DNA of 64,000 bases from Desulfococcus multivorans (GCF_001854245.1 NZ_CP015381.1:1-64000); one strand, 5' to 3'; positions 18,802 through 29,102 are shown, counted from the first letter of the stretch. Notes: generated by a model not told the origin, from the sequence alone. Numbers and translations are program-made.

Positions 18802-19194
18802 ATGCCCGTGGAATTGACAATCCATCAGCCGTCCGAAATTTTCCTGAACGATGCGGCCGTCAAGGTCAAGGCCGAGAGCCCGGCAGGGTGTTTCACCCTT
18901 TTGCCCCGTCATATCGACATGGCGACAGCGCTGGTTCCCGGGATACTCTCTTATGAAACGCCTGAAGGCCGGGAGGTGTTTGTGGCTTTGATCGGCGGCA
19001 TTCTGGTCAAACAGGGGAACAGTGTCACCGTTGCTACGCAAATGGCGGTTGAGGGGCCGCTGGGGGACCTGAAAAATGCCGTTGACGTCATGATCCGCGA
19101 GGAAGACGACAGAGATCGCAAGACACGTGCGGCCGTGGCCAGGCTGGAAGCGGATTTTGTTCGACGCTTCATGGAGTTCCGCAAAAATGCCTGA
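18802..19194 (+). CDS. atpC: N-type F-ATPase subunit epsilon
   Basis: A 130-residue epsilon subunit: the N-terminal beta-sandwich (LTIHQPSEIFLNDAAVKVKAESPAGCFTLLPRHIDMATAL) carries the family's 'G.F..LP.H' signature. The C-terminal helical part (about 85-130) is rich in Arg/Glu (EEDDRDRKTRAAVARLEADFVRRFMEF). Couples rotation between the c-ring and the catalytic head and often acts as a brake. Placement right after beta agrees with the N-type order. The Shine-Dalgarno is weak, consistent with translational coupling to atpD. Confidence 0.9.
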   Translation: MPVELTIHQPSEIFLNDAAVKVKAESPAGCFTLLPRHIDMATALVPGILSYETPEGREVFVALIGGILVKQGNSVTVATQMAVEGPLGDLKNAVDVMIREEDDRDRKTRAAVARLEADFVRRFMEFRKNA

Positions 19195-19513
19195 AAAATT
19201 GACCCGATCATCAAAGGCTTTCATCCACGATGTGGATCGACGGGAAAAACGGAAAATTCATGCACGCCGCAAAAAATCAGACGAAGTCTGGTTTGGCCTG
19301 GGGGTGTTCGGATTGGTGGGCTGGTCCGTGGCCGTTCCGGCGGTATTGGGTATTTTTGTCGGCATCTGGATCGACCTGAAATGGCCCGGCCCCCCCTCGT
19401 GGACCCTGATGCTGATGCTGATCGGTGTGATCATCGGGTGCATCAACGCGTGGTGCTGGATTTCCCGTCAACGAAACATCATCACTCGGGAGATGAATAA
19501 TGACGAGGAGTGA
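19187..19513 (+). CDS. atpQ: N-ATPase accessory membrane protein AtpQ (AtpI-like)
   Basis: A 108-residue protein with a basic N-terminus (VDRREKRKIHARRKK) and two membrane helices (about 47-70 and 79-97), separated by a short loop with Asp (WIDLKWPGPPSW). It resembles AtpI, which assists c-ring assembly. In N-type operons this position is AtpQ. It overlaps atpC by eight bases and atpR by 14, indicating coupled translation. A longer upstream start inside atpC is possible but would add non-conserved residues. Confidence 0.8.
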   Translation: MPEKLTRSSKAFIHDVDRREKRKIHARRKKSDEVWFGLGVFGLVGWSVAVPAVLGIFVGIWIDLKWPGPPSWTLMLMLIGVIIGCINAWCWISRQRNIITREMNNDEE

Positions 19514-19814
19514 TCTGCTGCGCTGGGGATTGGCTGCGATGTGGGGCCTGGGGATCGGGGGCTTTTATTTTTACGGCCTCTGGTGGACCCTTGCCGGACT
19601 GTCTAAAAGTACGAAACCCGGACGTTGGCTGGCCGTCAGTTACATGGTCCGGGTGAGCGTGGCAATGCTGGGGTTCTGGCTCGTCGTTCGAAACGATCTG
19701 ATATGCTTTTTCATTACCCTGGCGACATTTTTTCTGATGCGTTTCATCTTGACCCGAACGCTCGGGCCCCCGGAGGGCAATCCCGAAAAATTCATCGGGA
19801 GCGAGCAGACCTGA
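19500..19814 (+). CDS. atpR: N-ATPase accessory membrane protein AtpR
   Basis: A 104-residue protein with three predicted membrane helices (about 8-30, 45-64 and 68-86) and charged residues within the membrane region (YMVRVSVAMLGFW and LMRFILTRTLG). AtpR is specific to N-type operons, and its buried Arg is thought to help c-ring assembly with AtpQ; that role is family knowledge, not seen here. It begins within the end of atpQ and precedes atpB by ten bases. Confidence 0.8.
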   Translation: MTRSDLLRWGLAAMWGLGIGGFYFYGLWWTLAGLSKSTKPGRWLAVSYMVRVSVAMLGFWLVVRNDLICFFITLATFFLMRFILTRTLGPPEGNPEKFIGSEQT

Positions 19815-19824
19815 GGAGGGCGAT

Positions 19825-20508
19825 ATGGAAATCACCCCGGACACGATCGTCTATTGGTCTTGTGGTCCCTTTACCCTGAACGCGACCCTTCTGTTTACCT
19901 GGCTGGTAATGACGGTTATGAGCTTCGGTTCCTGGCTGGTGACGCGACGTCTCACCTCGAGTGTTCGCATTTCACCATGGCAGAACCTGCTGGAATCCAT
20001 TGTCGCGGGTATGAAACGGCAACTGGACGCGGTGTCGAAAACCAGAACCAGGGAATTGTTTCCGTTTGTGGGGACGCTGTTTTTGTTTATCGCGATCTCC
20101 AATCTCCTGTCGGTGGTCCCCGGGTTCAGATCGCCGACGGGATCCCTGTCCACAGCGGCCGCCCTGGCGGTCTGCGTGTTTTTGGCAGTTCCCGTTTTCG
20201 GTATTTCAAAGGTGGGCTTCGTCTCCTATCTTTTGAATTATCTGCGGCCTACGCCCTTGATGCTGCCGTTTAACGTCATGGGGGAGTTGAGCCGGACTCT
20301 GGCCCTGGCCGTCCGCCTCTTTGGAAACATGATGAGCGGCTCCATGATCGGCGCTATTCTATTGATGATCGCCCCCTTGGTGTTTCCGGTGCTCATGCAG
20401 GTGCTGGGGCTTTTGACGGGAATGGTTCAAGCCTATATTTTTGCCGTTCTGGCTGCGATTTACATCAGTGCCGGCATGACGGTGGGAGAGCGGAAGAAAA
20501 CCACTTGA
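19825..20508 (+). CDS. atpB: N-type F-ATPase subunit a
   Basis: A 227-residue membrane stator subunit forming the two ion half-channels against the c-ring. Five to six hydrophobic helices are visible. The essential Arg is in helix 4 (GELSRTLALAVRLFGNMMSG, the ALAVRLFGN motif), and the last helices read LLTGMVQAYIFAVLAAIYI, including the conserved Gln. The start follows TGAGGAGGGCGAT. Its stop overlaps the region just before atpE. Confidence 0.95.
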   Translation: MEITPDTIVYWSCGPFTLNATLLFTWLVMTVMSFGSWLVTRRLTSSVRISPWQNLLESIVAGMKRQLDAVSKTRTRELFPFVGTLFLFIAISNLLSVVPGFRSPTGSLSTAAALAVCVFLAVPVFGISKVGFVSYLLNYLRPTPLMLPFNVMGELSRTLALAVRLFGNMMSGSMIGAILLMIAPLVFPVLMQVLGLLTGMVQAYIFAVLAAIYISAGMTVGERKKTT

Positions 20509-20522
20509 AAGGAGAGACGGTT

Positions 20523-20801
20523 ATGGACAACCTGGGATGGGTTGCGATCATATCGATTTTAACGGCGGGGATGTGTATGGCTGTCGGCAGCATCGGCCCG
20601 GCCATCGGTGAAGCCCGTGCGCTGGTTCAAGCCCTGAATTCCATTGCCCAACAACCTGACGAGACCGGCACGATCACCCGAACGCTGTTCGTGGGCATGG
20701 CCATGGTGGAATCGACGGCGATTTACTGTTTTGTGGTCGCCATGATCCTGATTTTCGCCAATCCGTTCTGGACGTACTTCATTTCCGGGATAAAGGGATA
20801 G
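20523..20801 (+). CDS. atpE: N-type F-ATPase rotor ring subunit c, Na+-type ligand set
   Basis: A 92-residue c subunit: two helices joined by a polar loop (AQQPDE). The ion carboxylate Glu63 is followed by Ser64, Thr65 and Tyr68 (VESTAIY), matching the E-S-T-x-x-Y set that ligates Na+ in the Ilyobacter tartaricus ring. The first helix carries Glu30 (GPAIGEAR), where the classical Na+ ring has Gln, as is usual for N-type rings. The ATG at 20523 follows GAAAGGAGAGACGG; an ATG-like start 18 bases earlier lies before the ribosome site. Na+ coupling is inferred, since at least one N-type ring is reported to use protons. Confidence 0.93.
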   Translation: MDNLGWVAIISILTAGMCMAVGSIGPAIGEARALVQALNSIAQQPDETGTITRTLFVGMAMVESTAIYCFVVAMILIFANPFWTYFISGIKG

Positions 20802-20803
20802 CC

Positions 20804-21559
20804 TTGCTGTTCGACGGTTTTACGATACTGGCTCAGATCCTGAATTTCGTCATCCTGGTGTTGTTGCTGAAACGGTTTCTTTACGCACCCATCCTTCAGG
20901 CCATGGCGGAACGAAAAGCGCGGATCGCGGCCGCCATGGACCAGGCAAAGGCCGCCGAGAAGGAAGCACGGAAACGATCAAAGGAACTCGTCAGGGAAAG
21001 ACAAGCCCTCGCCGACGCGAAAACACGCTTGCTGGCCGAGGCCAGGGAAGACGCCCGCCGATGGCGGCAAAACGCCATAGAGGATATGAAGCACGAGGTG
21101 GATGAGCTCCGCCGGTCATGGGAGGATCGGCTCCGTCAGGACCGTGAGATTTTCCTGAACCATCTCAAGGTTCAGGTTGCCGGCCAGGTCATGCGGATCA
21201 GCGGGAAGGTGTTGAGCGACCTTGCGGATGAGCGCCTTGAAAACCGCCTGGTTGAAGTCCTGGCGGATCGACTTTCCCGGGAAAAGGCCGGGCTTTCGAT
21301 CCATGACGTTTCCGGGGAGGTGAGGGTCCAGTGCGGGATTACGATGACGCCCTCCCAGAGGAAAGCCCTTTGCGGAAAAATCAAGGACCTCTTTCCGGCC
21401 GTACAAAGCGTTTCCATCGAAAAAAAATCGGACCTCGGTTTTGGCCTGAGGCTGACGGCGGGAGACAAGAAGATGGAGTGGAACCTGACCCACTACCTGG
21501 AGGAACTTGAACAGGTTGTTTTAACGGCGCTGTCGCCGGGAGACCGGGAGAATGAATGA
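20804..21559 (+). CDS. atpF: N-type F-ATPase subunit b with delta-like C-terminus
   Basis: A 251-residue peripheral-stalk subunit, much longer than the usual 150-170 of subunit b. One N-terminal membrane helix ([23 protein letters not shown]) leads to a long coiled coil (about 35-120, rich in Ala, Arg and Glu). The last 80 residues (from [21 protein letters not shown] to [25 protein letters not shown]) align by pattern with the C-terminus of subunit delta (the 'D.s.lgG..v..g....d.s....L..l' motif). No separate atpH gene exists in the operon, so this fusion probably supplies the OSCP function. The start is TTG at 20804 with AAAGGGA upstream. Confidence 0.9.
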   Translation: MLFDGFTILAQILNFVILVLLLKRFLYAPILQAMAERKARIAAAMDQAKAAEKEARKRSKELVRERQALADAKTRLLAEAREDARRWRQNAIEDMKHEVDELRRSWEDRLRQDREIFLNHLKVQVAGQVMRISGKVLSDLADERLENRLVEVLADRLSREKAGLSIHDVSGEVRVQCGITMTPSQRKALCGKIKDLFPAVQSVSIEKKSDLGFGLRLTAGDKKMEWNLTHYLEELEQVVLTALSPGDRENE

Positions 21560-23184
21560 CGGAGAATGATCTGAACACTCTCCTGACGGCAATTGACGGA
21601 GCGGTTGAACAGGCGCTTGAGGAAATGACGCCGAGCACCGTCCCCGAAGAGATCGGGCGCGTCAGGATGCTGGGGCCGGGAATTGCCTGGGCCGAAGGAC
21701 TCCCGGGTGTCAAGGCCGAGGAGCTGCTCTATCTGGGCTCCCAGGTGGCCGGCATGGCCCTGGATCTCCTGCCCGACCGGGTGGGGATCATTCTTTTGGG
21801 AGCTTCCCGGGCATTGCGGGCCGGCGAAGAAGTCACGCGCACCGGCGGCGTGCTGGACATCCCTGTGGGATCCGATTTTGTCGGCAGGGTGATCGATCCC
21901 CTGGGAAACCCGCTGGACGGCAAAGGCCCCGTGAATAGCATCTCTCGTGCCCCCGTATTCAGGGAGGCGCCCAGAATCCTGGACCGGGCTGCCGTTGAAC
22001 GACCGCTTCAGACCGGTCTGAAGGTGGTGGATGCGCTGATTCCCGTCGGTCGTGGACAGCGGGAGTTGATCCTGGGGGACCGCCAGACGGGAAAGACGGC
22101 CCTTGCGGTGGATACCATTCTCCATCAGAAGGGCAAAGGCCTGACGTGCATATACTGCGCCGTCGGTCAGAGAAGCTCGGGAGTCGCCAAAGTGGTGGAT
22201 GAACTGGAGCGGCACGGCGCCATGGGTTACAGCATCGTCATGGTGGCCGAAGGGGACGATCCGCCGGGCCTTCAGTACATCGCACCCTATGCCGCCACGA
22301 CCCTGGCGGAGTATTTCATGCACGAAGGGCGCGACGTCCTTGTCGTCTATGATGATCTGACGCGGCATGCACTGGCATACCGGCAGCTGTCCCTCCTCCT
22401 CCGGCGTCCGCCCGGTCGCGAGGCCTTTCCGGGGGATATTTTTTACGTTCATTCGAGACTCCTGGAAAGAGCCACGCACCTGAAACCGGAACTGGGCGGC
22501 GGATCCCTGACCGCCCTTCCCATTATCGAGACAGAGGCTGAGAACATCTCCGCCTATATTCCGACAAACCTGATATCGATCACCGACGGTCAGATCTACC
22601 TCTCCCCGGGGCTTTTTCACCGCGGTTTTCTTCCCGCGGTGGATGTGGGAAAATCCGTCTCACGGGTCGGCGGAAAGGCCCAAATCGCCGCATATCGGAA
22701 AGTTGCCGGGGATTTGCGGCTTTCTTATACCCAGTTTCATGAACTGGAATCTTTTGCTCGTTTCGGGACCCGGCTTGACGAACAGACCCAAAAGACGCTG
22801 GATCACGGCAGACGGGTTCGGGAAATCCTCAAGCAGGACCGATTCAAGCCAATGACCGAAAGCGAGCAGATCGCCGTCCTTCTGGCCGTGACCCGGGGGC
22901 TCATGGATGATCTGCCCATAGACGCCATGGCGAAAATGGAGCGGGCCATCGTGGAACAGATCCGAAACGATCCCGGCGCCGTTGAAGCGGTCTTGACCGC
23001 CGGGGGCGGAGGTGACGGTGTCTGGGAGGATCTCGTTTCGTGGTTGAAGACGGCAATTGCGGCGACAGGAGGCGATGATGCAGACATTGGAGGCCCTGGG
23101 AAGGAAAATCCGGACCGCCCACGACCTGCTGGGGGTGGTCAAGACCATGAAGAGCCTGGCCGCCGTAAGCATCCGGCAGTATGA
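21556..23184 (+). CDS. atpA: N-type F-ATPase subunit alpha
   Basis: A 542-residue non-catalytic nucleotide-binding subunit. The P-loop is GDRQTGKT near residues 174-181, with the family motifs [32 protein letters not shown] and [13 protein letters not shown]. It overlaps atpF by four bases. Its last 35 or so residues (Gly-, Pro-, Asp-rich, out of family pattern) are read from the same DNA as the start of atpG: the gene runs 107 bases into the gamma gene in another frame. Confidence 0.95.
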   Translation: MTENDLNTLLTAIDGAVEQALEEMTPSTVPEEIGRVRMLGPGIAWAEGLPGVKAEELLYLGSQVAGMALDLLPDRVGIILLGASRALRAGEEVTRTGGVLDIPVGSDFVGRVIDPLGNPLDGKGPVNSISRAPVFREAPRILDRAAVERPLQTGLKVVDALIPVGRGQRELILGDRQTGKTALAVDTILHQKGKGLTCIYCAVGQRSSGVAKVVDELERHGAMGYSIVMVAEGDDPPGLQYIAPYAATTLAEYFMHEGRDVLVVYDDLTRHALAYRQLSLLLRRPPGREAFPGDIFYVHSRLLERATHLKPELGGGSLTALPIIETEAENISAYIPTNLISITDGQIYLSPGLFHRGFLPAVDVGKSVSRVGGKAQIAAYRKVAGDLRLSYTQFHELESFARFGTRLDEQTQKTLDHGRRVREILKQDRFKPMTESEQIAVLLAVTRGLMDDLPIDAMAKMERAIVEQIRNDPGAVEAVLTAGGGGDGVWEDLVSWLKTAIAATGGDDADIGGPGKENPDRPRPAGGGQDHEEPGRRKHPAV

Positions 23185-23965
23185 ACGAGCGGTCGAATCC
23201 CTGGAAGCGTATCGTCGCGTCATTGACGCCGGCTGGCGGGTCCTGTTGCGCCATGGCGTAGCAGATGTTCGTGAAAGTCCCTTGAAGGGAGCCGTGTGCA
23301 TGATCATTGCTTCGGATCAGGGGATGTGCGGACAGTTCAACGAGGCAATCCTGAAGCACGCCCTGGCACAGGCTCCCGGGCTTGCGGGAGAGGGATCGGA
23401 ACTCGCCTTCTGGACCTTTGGAGAGAAACTTCGAGGCGCCCTGGCCGATGCCGGGTATCGGGATCAAGGCCATTTTGCCGCTCCCGGCAGCCTTTCCACC
23501 ATCCACGAGAAGGTTCGGGCGGTGATCCAACGGATTGAGCAGTGGCGATCGGAAAAGGGAACCGAACACTTTTATATCTGTCATAACGTGGTCATCGAAA
23601 GAGGCGGCTATCGACAGGTCTGTGTCCGGCTCCTGCCCTTGGACAGGACGTGGGCGCTTGCCCACGCCAGGGAAAAATGGCCCGGCCGGTGTATCCCCAT
23701 GCTTGGCCTGCCGGGGAATCTCATGTTCAAACATCTTTTGCGACAATACCTGTTCGCTGCGTTATTCCGCGCCTTTGCCCAATCCCTGGCCGGTGAAAAC
23801 GCGGCGCGACTGATGGCCATGCAGGCGGCCGAAAAAAACATTCTGGAGCTTCTCGACAATCTTCAGGCCGGTTTCCGGGAATTGCGACAGAATTCCATTA
23901 CCGACGAACTCCTGGATATCATCTCCGGGTTCGAGGCCTTGAACGACGAAAACCCCGCCCTGTAA
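23078..23965 (+). CDS. atpG: N-type F-ATPase subunit gamma
   Basis: A 295-residue central-shaft subunit, diverged from housekeeping gamma. The N-terminal helix ([33 protein letters not shown]) and C-terminal helix ([44 protein letters not shown]) form the coiled coil. [14 protein letters not shown] is the conserved core 'sDrGLCGgfN' region. The start at 23078 is preceded by GGAGG with good spacing; ATG 23075 is adjacent. It is the last gene of the operon; the 84 bases to the convergent RF3 gene show no clear terminator. Confidence 0.93.
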   Translation: MQTLEALGRKIRTAHDLLGVVKTMKSLAAVSIRQYERAVESLEAYRRVIDAGWRVLLRHGVADVRESPLKGAVCMIIASDQGMCGQFNEAILKHALAQAPGLAGEGSELAFWTFGEKLRGALADAGYRDQGHFAAPGSLSTIHEKVRAVIQRIEQWRSEKGTEHFYICHNVVIERGGYRQVCVRLLPLDRTWALAHAREKWPGRCIPMLGLPGNLMFKHLLRQYLFAALFRAFAQSLAGENAARLMAMQAAEKNILELLDNLQAGFRELRQNSITDELLDIISGFEALNDENPAL

Positions 23966-24049
23966 CGAAAAACGATTCCTTTTGATCGCTCTTTTTGCTG
24001 CCCGGGTATCCGCGCACTGCGGCGGTGCTCAAGGCGGCCGTGCGATGCA

Positions 24050-25648
24050 TTACCGGTGTTCGCGGGTTTTTGTAAAAACGACCTCCGGCCACTGTTCCGC
24101 CACGAATTCGATCCGCCATTCCCCATCGGCCAGAAAGGTCAGGTTCCCTTCCGCATCCAGCGCCAGGTGCGCCTGGTTGGCCCGTTCGAAGGCCGAGAGT
24201 CGCTTCGGGTCGTCGCACTTCACCCAGCGGGAGGCGACATAGTCCACGTGTTCATAAACGGCATCCACGCCATACTCGGCCTTGAGCCGCGCCATGGTGA
24301 CGTCGAACTGCAAAATGCCCACCGCCCCCAGGATGAGGTCGCTTCCCATGAGCGGGCGAAACAACTGAACCGCGCCTTCCTCCACCAACTGCGTCAACCC
24401 CTTCCTGAGTTGCTTGGATTTCAGGGGGGATTTCAGCTGTACGCGGCGAAAATGCTCCGGGGCGAAATTCGGGATGCCGGTGAAGCTGAGCGGCTCTTTT
24501 TCCGAAAAGGTGTCGCCGATTTTGATCGTCCCGTGGTTGTGAATGCCGATGATGTCGCCGGGCCAGGCCTCCTCTACGGCAGTGCGATCCTGCGCCATGA
24601 ACATGATCGGATTGGCGATGAGGATATCCTTGTCGATGCGGTGGTGACGCACCCGCATCCCCTTCTGAAATCGGCCCGAACAGACGCGCAGGAAGGCGAG
24701 CCGATCGCGGTGGGCCGGGTCCATGTTGGCTTGAATCTTGAAGACAAAACCGGAAAACGGCTCTTCCCCGGGAAAGACCGTTCGGGTTGTCGCCTGCCTG
24801 GGAAGCGGGCCGGGTGCGATCTCCACAAAGGTGTCCAGGAGCTCGCGTACACCAAAATTGTTGACGGCGCTGCCGAAGAAGACCGGAGTCTGGCTTCCTT
24901 TGAGGAAATCCTGAAGGTCAAACGGGTTGGCCGCCCCCTCCAGCAGGGCCACGTCCTCCCGCAGTTCATCGGCCTGGCGGCCCAGGATCTCGTCCAGTAT
25001 CGGATCGCCGAGGTCCCGGATGGTGACACTGTCGTCGGGGAGGCGCTCCCGGCCGGGCGTGAAAAGGGTCAATTCCCTGCGGTGGATGTTGTATGTACCC
25101 TTGAATCTTTTGCCCATGCCGATGGGCCAGGACAGGGGCGCGCATTCAATCTGCAAGGTTTCTTCGATATCGCCCAGGATGTCCAGAGGCGGCATGCCTT
25201 CACGATCGAGCTTGTTGACAAAGGTCAGGATGGGGGTGTTGCGCATTCGGCAAACCGCCATCAGTTTTCGGGTCTGGGCTTCGACCCCCTTGACGCTGTC
25301 GATGACCATGACGGCGCTGTCCACGGCGGTGAGCACCCGGTATGTGTCTTCTGAGAAATCCTGATGCCCCGGGGTGTCCAGAAGATTAATTTCGAAATTG
25401 CGGTAATCGAACTTCATGACCGAGCTGGTCACCGAAATGCCGCGCTCCCGTTCGATAGCCATCCAGTCGCTGGTGGCGTGGCGGCTGGCCTTTCGGGCCT
25501 TCACCGATCCGGCCATTTGGATAGCCCCGCCGAAGAGCAGCATTTTCTCTGTGAGGGTCGTCTTGCCGGCGTCCGGGTGACTGATGATCCCGAAGGTGCG
25601 CCGGCGGTCGATTTCCTGGTTTTGTGATTTGGAGGACGGGTGATTCAT
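24050..25648 (-). CDS. prfC: Peptide chain release factor 3
   Basis: A 532-residue translational GTPase that recycles RF1/RF2 after peptide release. The G1 motif is [10 protein letters not shown] (residues about 22-31); [19 protein letters not shown] is the switch I signature specific to RF3. The G3 motif is [14 protein letters not shown] and G4 is FVNKLDREG. Domain II and the C-terminal domain are complete, with the family length of about 530. It is convergent with the atp operon and preceded by a gene-free 635-base stretch; no ribosome site stands out before 25648. Confidence 0.95.
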   Translation of the reverse strand: MNHPSSKSQNQEIDRRRTFGIISHPDAGKTTLTEKMLLFGGAIQMAGSVKARKASRHATSDWMAIERERGISVTSSVMKFDYRNFEINLLDTPGHQDFSEDTYRVLTAVDSAVMVIDSVKGVEAQTRKLMAVCRMRNTPILTFVNKLDREGMPPLDILGDIEETLQIECAPLSWPIGMGKRFKGTYNIHRRELTLFTPGRERLPDDSVTIRDLGDPILDEILGRQADELREDVALLEGAANPFDLQDFLKGSQTPVFFGSAVNNFGVRELLDTFVEIAPGPLPRQATTRTVFPGEEPFSGFVFKIQANMDPAHRDRLAFLRVCSGRFQKGMRVRHHRIDKDILIANPIMFMAQDRTAVEEAWPGDIIGIHNHGTIKIGDTFSEKEPLSFTGIPNFAPEHFRRVQLKSPLKSKQLRKGLTQLVEEGAVQLFRPLMGSDLILGAVGILQFDVTMARLKAEYGVDAVYEHVDYVASRWVKCDDPKRLSAFERANQAHLALDAEGNLTFLADGEWRIEFVAEQWPEVVFTKTREHR

Positions 25649-26283
25649 GGTGTTGATTTTTTTCCTGATTGTTAAAACGGGCGTTCGCGGCGGCCGTCAA
25701 TATTGATCGAAGCGGCGCGGTATGCCGCGCAACCGTTGGGTTGACGAAAACGAGTTGAAACTGTCGGGACTTCAGGCGGGAACGTGAAACCGGATCTCCG
25801 CCGGTTTTTCCCGCATGATATTGATGATTTTCAGGGTGGTGTCGTGCTGGATACCGCGCTGTCGGGGATGGACTTTTTCATGAGGTGAATCATGCCGATC
25901 GGTTATGGAATAATAAGGTGATATGTTGAAAAAAGATTCATGTATTGTGTTTCATAAAGGGTATGGCGACATATGTCAAGTCAAGCCATTCCATCCCGCC
26001 GTCGGTTCATGCCGCATATCTTTCAGGACCGCTGCTTTCGGTTATATCGGCGCAGTTGAATGGAATCCATTGTTTTTTTATCCTCCCATGGTTATAACCA
26101 CCGTGATTCAACCCGGTGTTCAGGGTTTGTTGCCATTATTGTGATACGAAGTTGAGGCCATTATCGGTATTGCCGAAGGGAGGATTACCCGGCGTTTTAC
26201 CTTCTGCCGTGCCGGAGATCCTGAAACAACCGTCTATCCTCGCGTTGTTTGTCGAGGGGATTGAAGAAAGGAGAAACCCCACC
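25649..26283. other. Gene-free stretch between prfC and pldA
   Basis: I find no convincing gene here. It has one terminator-like hairpin (25787-25809), a short run on the minus strand (about 25776-25870) that reads like a protein fragment without a start codon, and an AT-rich part (25890-26110) that probably holds the pldA promoter. No palindromic element is present, unusually for a gap of this length in this window. Confidence 0.5.
25787..25809 (+). terminator. Terminator-like hairpin with no obvious gene upstream
   Basis: AAACCGG and CCGGTTT enclose a seven-base loop and are followed by a short T run. No plus-strand gene ends here, so it may be the remnant of a lost gene or end a short RNA. 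Confidence 0.35.
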
Positions 26284-27306
26284 ATGAACCCTTTTAAAAT
26301 GATGGCCTTTCTGCTGGGCGTTTTTTTGATGCCGGTCGTAACGGCCGCGGAAAACTGCCTCGACATGGACGCTTGTATGACCGAGGCCGTGCGTTCTGCG
26401 GCGGAGGATACCACTATCGGCGAATTGAGACGGCGGTGCGAGGCCTGCATCGAAAGCCAACGGGCCGAAAGCCCGCCTCTGGATGCTGAGCGTTTGTCCG
26501 ATGAAAAGCCGTCTCCTATTGACACACGGATGAAAGAAGAGGCGGAAACCCGACAGATCGGGTTTGCCCTGACGACGCATCGCCCCAATTATGTTCTGCC
26601 CTTCGTTTACAACCATTCCCCCAACACCAGTGTCTACCCGGGGGACCTGTCCGAGGGAGACGTTGACAACACCGAAGTGAAGTTCCAGGTCAGTCTCAAA
26701 TATCAGTTGATCGACAATATCTATAAAGACAACTGGCATGTCTATGTCGCCTATACCAACCTTTCCTATTGGCAGGCCTACAACAGTGACTATTCAAGCC
26801 CGTTTCGGGATACCAACCATGAACCCGAAGCGTGGCTGCAATATGATACCGACTGGGAACTCTTCTGGGGGATCAAGAGCCGGATGATTCAGGGGGGCTT
26901 CTCGCACCAGTCCAACGGACGTACCGAGCCTTTCTCCCGCAGCTGGAATCGGATTTTTCTCAACCTGGTATTTGAAAAGGAAAATCTCGCCGTTTCCATC
27001 AAGTCCTGGTACCGCATCCCGGAAGACGATGAAGACGACGACAATCCGGACATCGACCGGTATATGGGATATGGTGAACTGAATGCGGCTTATAAATGGG
27101 GGGACAACACCTTTTCCCTGGTGTTCCGGAACAACCTGAGAAGCTCCGGCAACAAAGGGGCCGTCGAGCTGGGATGGAGTTTCCCCCTCTACAAGAAGCT
27201 TAAAGGATATGTCCAATACTTCAACGGGTACGGCCAGAGCATCCTGGACTACAACGATTCGGCCAACACCATCGGCGTCGGCCTGGCGCTTTCGGATATC
27301 CTTTGA
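26284..27306 (+). CDS. pldA: Outer membrane phospholipase A
   Basis: A 340-residue outer-membrane beta-barrel lipase that hydrolyses acyl chains of phospholipids misplaced in the outer leaflet. A signal peptide ends near residue 21 (VVTAAE). The catalytic triad block is GFSHQSNGRTEPFSRSWNR with His208, Ser210 and Asn211, followed by the conserved Arg/Asn. Upstream YTNLSYWQAYNSDYSSPFRDTNHEPE is the family's calcium/strand motif. Alternating hydrophobic strands with aromatic ends continue to the C-terminus. The start at 26284 follows GAAAGGAG. The Cys-containing region at about residues 22-60 (CLDMDACMTEAV ... RRCEAC) is an unusual extension before the barrel. Confidence 0.92.
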   Translation: MNPFKMMAFLLGVFLMPVVTAAENCLDMDACMTEAVRSAAEDTTIGELRRRCEACIESQRAESPPLDAERLSDEKPSPIDTRMKEEAETRQIGFALTTHRPNYVLPFVYNHSPNTSVYPGDLSEGDVDNTEVKFQVSLKYQLIDNIYKDNWHVYVAYTNLSYWQAYNSDYSSPFRDTNHEPEAWLQYDTDWELFWGIKSRMIQGGFSHQSNGRTEPFSRSWNRIFLNLVFEKENLAVSIKSWYRIPEDDEDDDNPDIDRYMGYGELNAAYKWGDNTFSLVFRNNLRSSGNKGAVELGWSFPLYKKLKGYVQYFNGYGQSILDYNDSANTIGVGLALSDIL

Positions 27307-27307
27307 A

Positions 27308-27376
27308 CTCAACTTTCGACTTTCATAGGCACCTCTATTCGTTATCCTGTCACCATCATGAAAGTCGAAAGTTGAA
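27308..27376. repeat. Palindromic element, full copy with near-perfect flanking repeat
   Basis: CTCAACTTTCGACTTTCA ... ATGAAAGTCGAAAGTTGAA. The flanks ctttgaa (27301-27307) and cttttaa (27377-27383) match at 6 of 7; the left flank contains the pldA stop codon, so the insertion sits exactly at the end of that gene. Confidence 0.85.
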
Positions 27377-27404
27377 CTTTTAATACGTTTTGCAGGGCTC
27401 ACCC

Positions 27405-28016
27405 TCAGGCGGCCAACCTGGCCGCGATGGCGGCGACGTGTCGGCCCTGAAACCGGGCGGCGTCCAACTCGTTCCGGCTGGGCATCCGCTCACCCGAAAC
27501 CCCGGCGATGGTTGATGCCCCGTAGGGGGATCCTCCGGTGATCTCGTCGATGCGCATCTGACCCTGAAAGGTGTAAGGCAAGCCCACGATTACGAAGCCG
27601 TGGTGGAGGAGCGTGATGTGGAACGAAAGAAGGGTCGATTCCTGTCCCCCGTGCTGGGTATTGCTGCTGGTGAAGACGCTGCCCACCTTGCCCACGAGGG
27701 CGCCATTGGCCCACAGCTGTCCCGTCGCGTCGAGGAACTGGCGCATCTGCCCGCACATGTTGCCGAACCGAGTGGGTGTCCCGAAAATGACGGCGTCCGC
27801 CTCGGCCAGTTCCGCCACGGTGCAGACCGGAATGTGGGCCATGGCCTTCTGAGCCTCCAGAGCCCCCATTTTTTCGAGGACGTCCCGGGGAAGCGTTTCG
27901 GGCACCCGCCGCAGCACCGCTTCCGCGTTGTCGATCTCCCCGACCCCCATTGCCACGGCCTCAGCCATTTTGTGAATATGTCCGTAGGCGGAATAATAAG
28001 CGATAAGCACTTTCAT
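27405..28016 (-). CDS. wrbA: WrbA-type NAD(P)H:quinone oxidoreductase
   Basis: A 203-residue flavodoxin-like FMN enzyme performing two-electron reduction of quinones, protective against oxidative stress. It starts [22 protein letters not shown] (the FMN phosphate loop). [34 protein letters not shown] is diagnostic for WrbA, and [11 protein letters not shown] is the late FMN-contact motif. The start at 28016 follows AAAGGAGGGTTGC; longer upstream reading would add an unconserved Arg-rich tail. It lies 90 bases downstream of the J-domain gene on the same strand, so cotranscription is plausible. Confidence 0.93.
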   Translation of the reverse strand: MKVLIAYYSAYGHIHKMAEAVAMGVGEIDNAEAVLRRVPETLPRDVLEKMGALEAQKAMAHIPVCTVAELAEADAVIFGTPTRFGNMCGQMRQFLDATGQLWANGALVGKVGSVFTSSNTQHGGQESTLLSFHITLLHHGFVIVGLPYTFQGQMRIDEITGGSPYGASTIAGVSGERMPSRNELDAARFQGRHVAAIAARLAA

Positions 28017-28105
28017 GATGCAACCCTCCTTTGTAGGGAGATTGTCGTGATTTGGAAAGTGAAAAGAAGCCGTCCGTTCTGTTGAAGCCCTTCCATGCCG
28101 GTGAT

Positions 28106-28774
28106 TCAAGCGGCGACGCGAAACCATACTCTCAGATCAAAACGCTCCATCCCGAACGCTTCCAAGGCAACGCGGACGACATGATCCTTCTCGAGGCCCG
28201 GCGGAAAAGGAACCTGAACCGATATGTTTCTCACGATCACACCGCTGCCCCGGCAGTGGCGGCACCTGTGGAAAAATCCGCTGCCGGCACCGCGACAGGA
28301 GGGGCAGACATCGGGTGCGGGAACCATGATGGCCACGCTGCCGCCCGACATCGCCTGCTCCCGGGTGAGGGGCACCTCGACGCTCACATCCTCGACACCG
28401 CCGAACTCGGTGTGGCTTCGATGGCGCCGGCTCGTCCTGAAGTGTTGGCGAGGATTTTCAAAGATCACCTCAATGGGCGCGATGCCCGGGGAAGCCGTCT
28501 GGCGCCGTCTTGGGATAAGTGGTTCCGGGCCCGGGTAAGATGCCGGTTGCGATTCGCGTCGATGCGGTTGCGATTTCAGGTTTTTCTCGTATGCTTTTCG
28601 CCTCTGGGCGTCTCCCAGAACGGTGTAAGCCTCCTGAATCTGCCGAAACGCCTCGCTGTCGCCTTCAAAGTGGTCTGGGTGATACGTTTTGGCCAACCGG
28701 CGGTAAGCGGATCGGATCTCTTCAAAAGAGGCATCGGTCGTGACGCCGAGAACAGCAAAATAACTCCTGGCCAT
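28106..28774 (-). CDS. J-domain co-chaperone with a single reduced zinc centre
   Basis: A 222-residue DnaJ-like protein. The J-domain is residues 1-65 ([33 protein letters not shown]) with the HPD motif needed to stimulate DnaK ATPase. A basic, Pro-rich linker follows (about 65-120). Then comes a beta domain ([23 protein letters not shown]) holding only two CxxC pairs ([10 protein letters not shown] and CRHCRGSG) instead of DnaJ's four. The C-terminus is [17 protein letters not shown]. It is shorter than DnaJ/CbpA and is best seen as a specialised J-protein. The start has GAGGGAGTGAGG upstream. Confidence 0.85.
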   Translation of the reverse strand: MARSYFAVLGVTTDASFEEIRSAYRRLAKTYHPDHFEGDSEAFRQIQEAYTVLGDAQRRKAYEKNLKSQPHRRESQPASYPGPEPLIPRRRQTASPGIAPIEVIFENPRQHFRTSRRHRSHTEFGGVEDVSVEVPLTREQAMSGGSVAIMVPAPDVCPSCRGAGSGFFHRCRHCRGSGVIVRNISVQVPFPPGLEKDHVVRVALEAFGMERFDLRVWFRVAA

Positions 28775-28859
28775 AACCTCACTCCCTCAAATATCCTTAG
28801 CCGCAGCCCCGGGAAAAGGGGTCTTGGGTCGGAGACATACGCGCAGCCGATCTCCCTCG

Positions 28860-28888
28860 ACACCGGCCTGTGAAAGTCGAAAGTTGAG
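28860..28888. repeat. Palindromic element, right half only
   Basis: CACCGGCCTG followed by TGAAAGTCGAAAGTTGAG; no left arm. The rest of the gap to hypD (28889-29102) is AT-rich and probably holds promoters but no gene I can support. Confidence 0.65.
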
Positions 28889-29102
28889 TTATCTTTTTTC
28901 TAAAAAATAATGAATTCGGAATGTGTGTCAAGAGATGAGGCGAGATAATCCGAGGCGGTTCGAATGTGAATCGACAGGCGGTACACGGCGTCGATAAAGC
29001 GGCTGTCTCCGCTCTTTCAGATCATATCAGGATCACAAAGTGGTTGCCGGAAAACGGTTTATCCAGTATGAATCTTTTTTTGAAAGGACAGGGTGGATTC
29101 CC

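Noticed and set aside
25776-25880. Short minus-strand protein-like stretch before prfC
   Set aside because: About 35 residues without start codon or family match; could be a relic, but not supportable as a gene.
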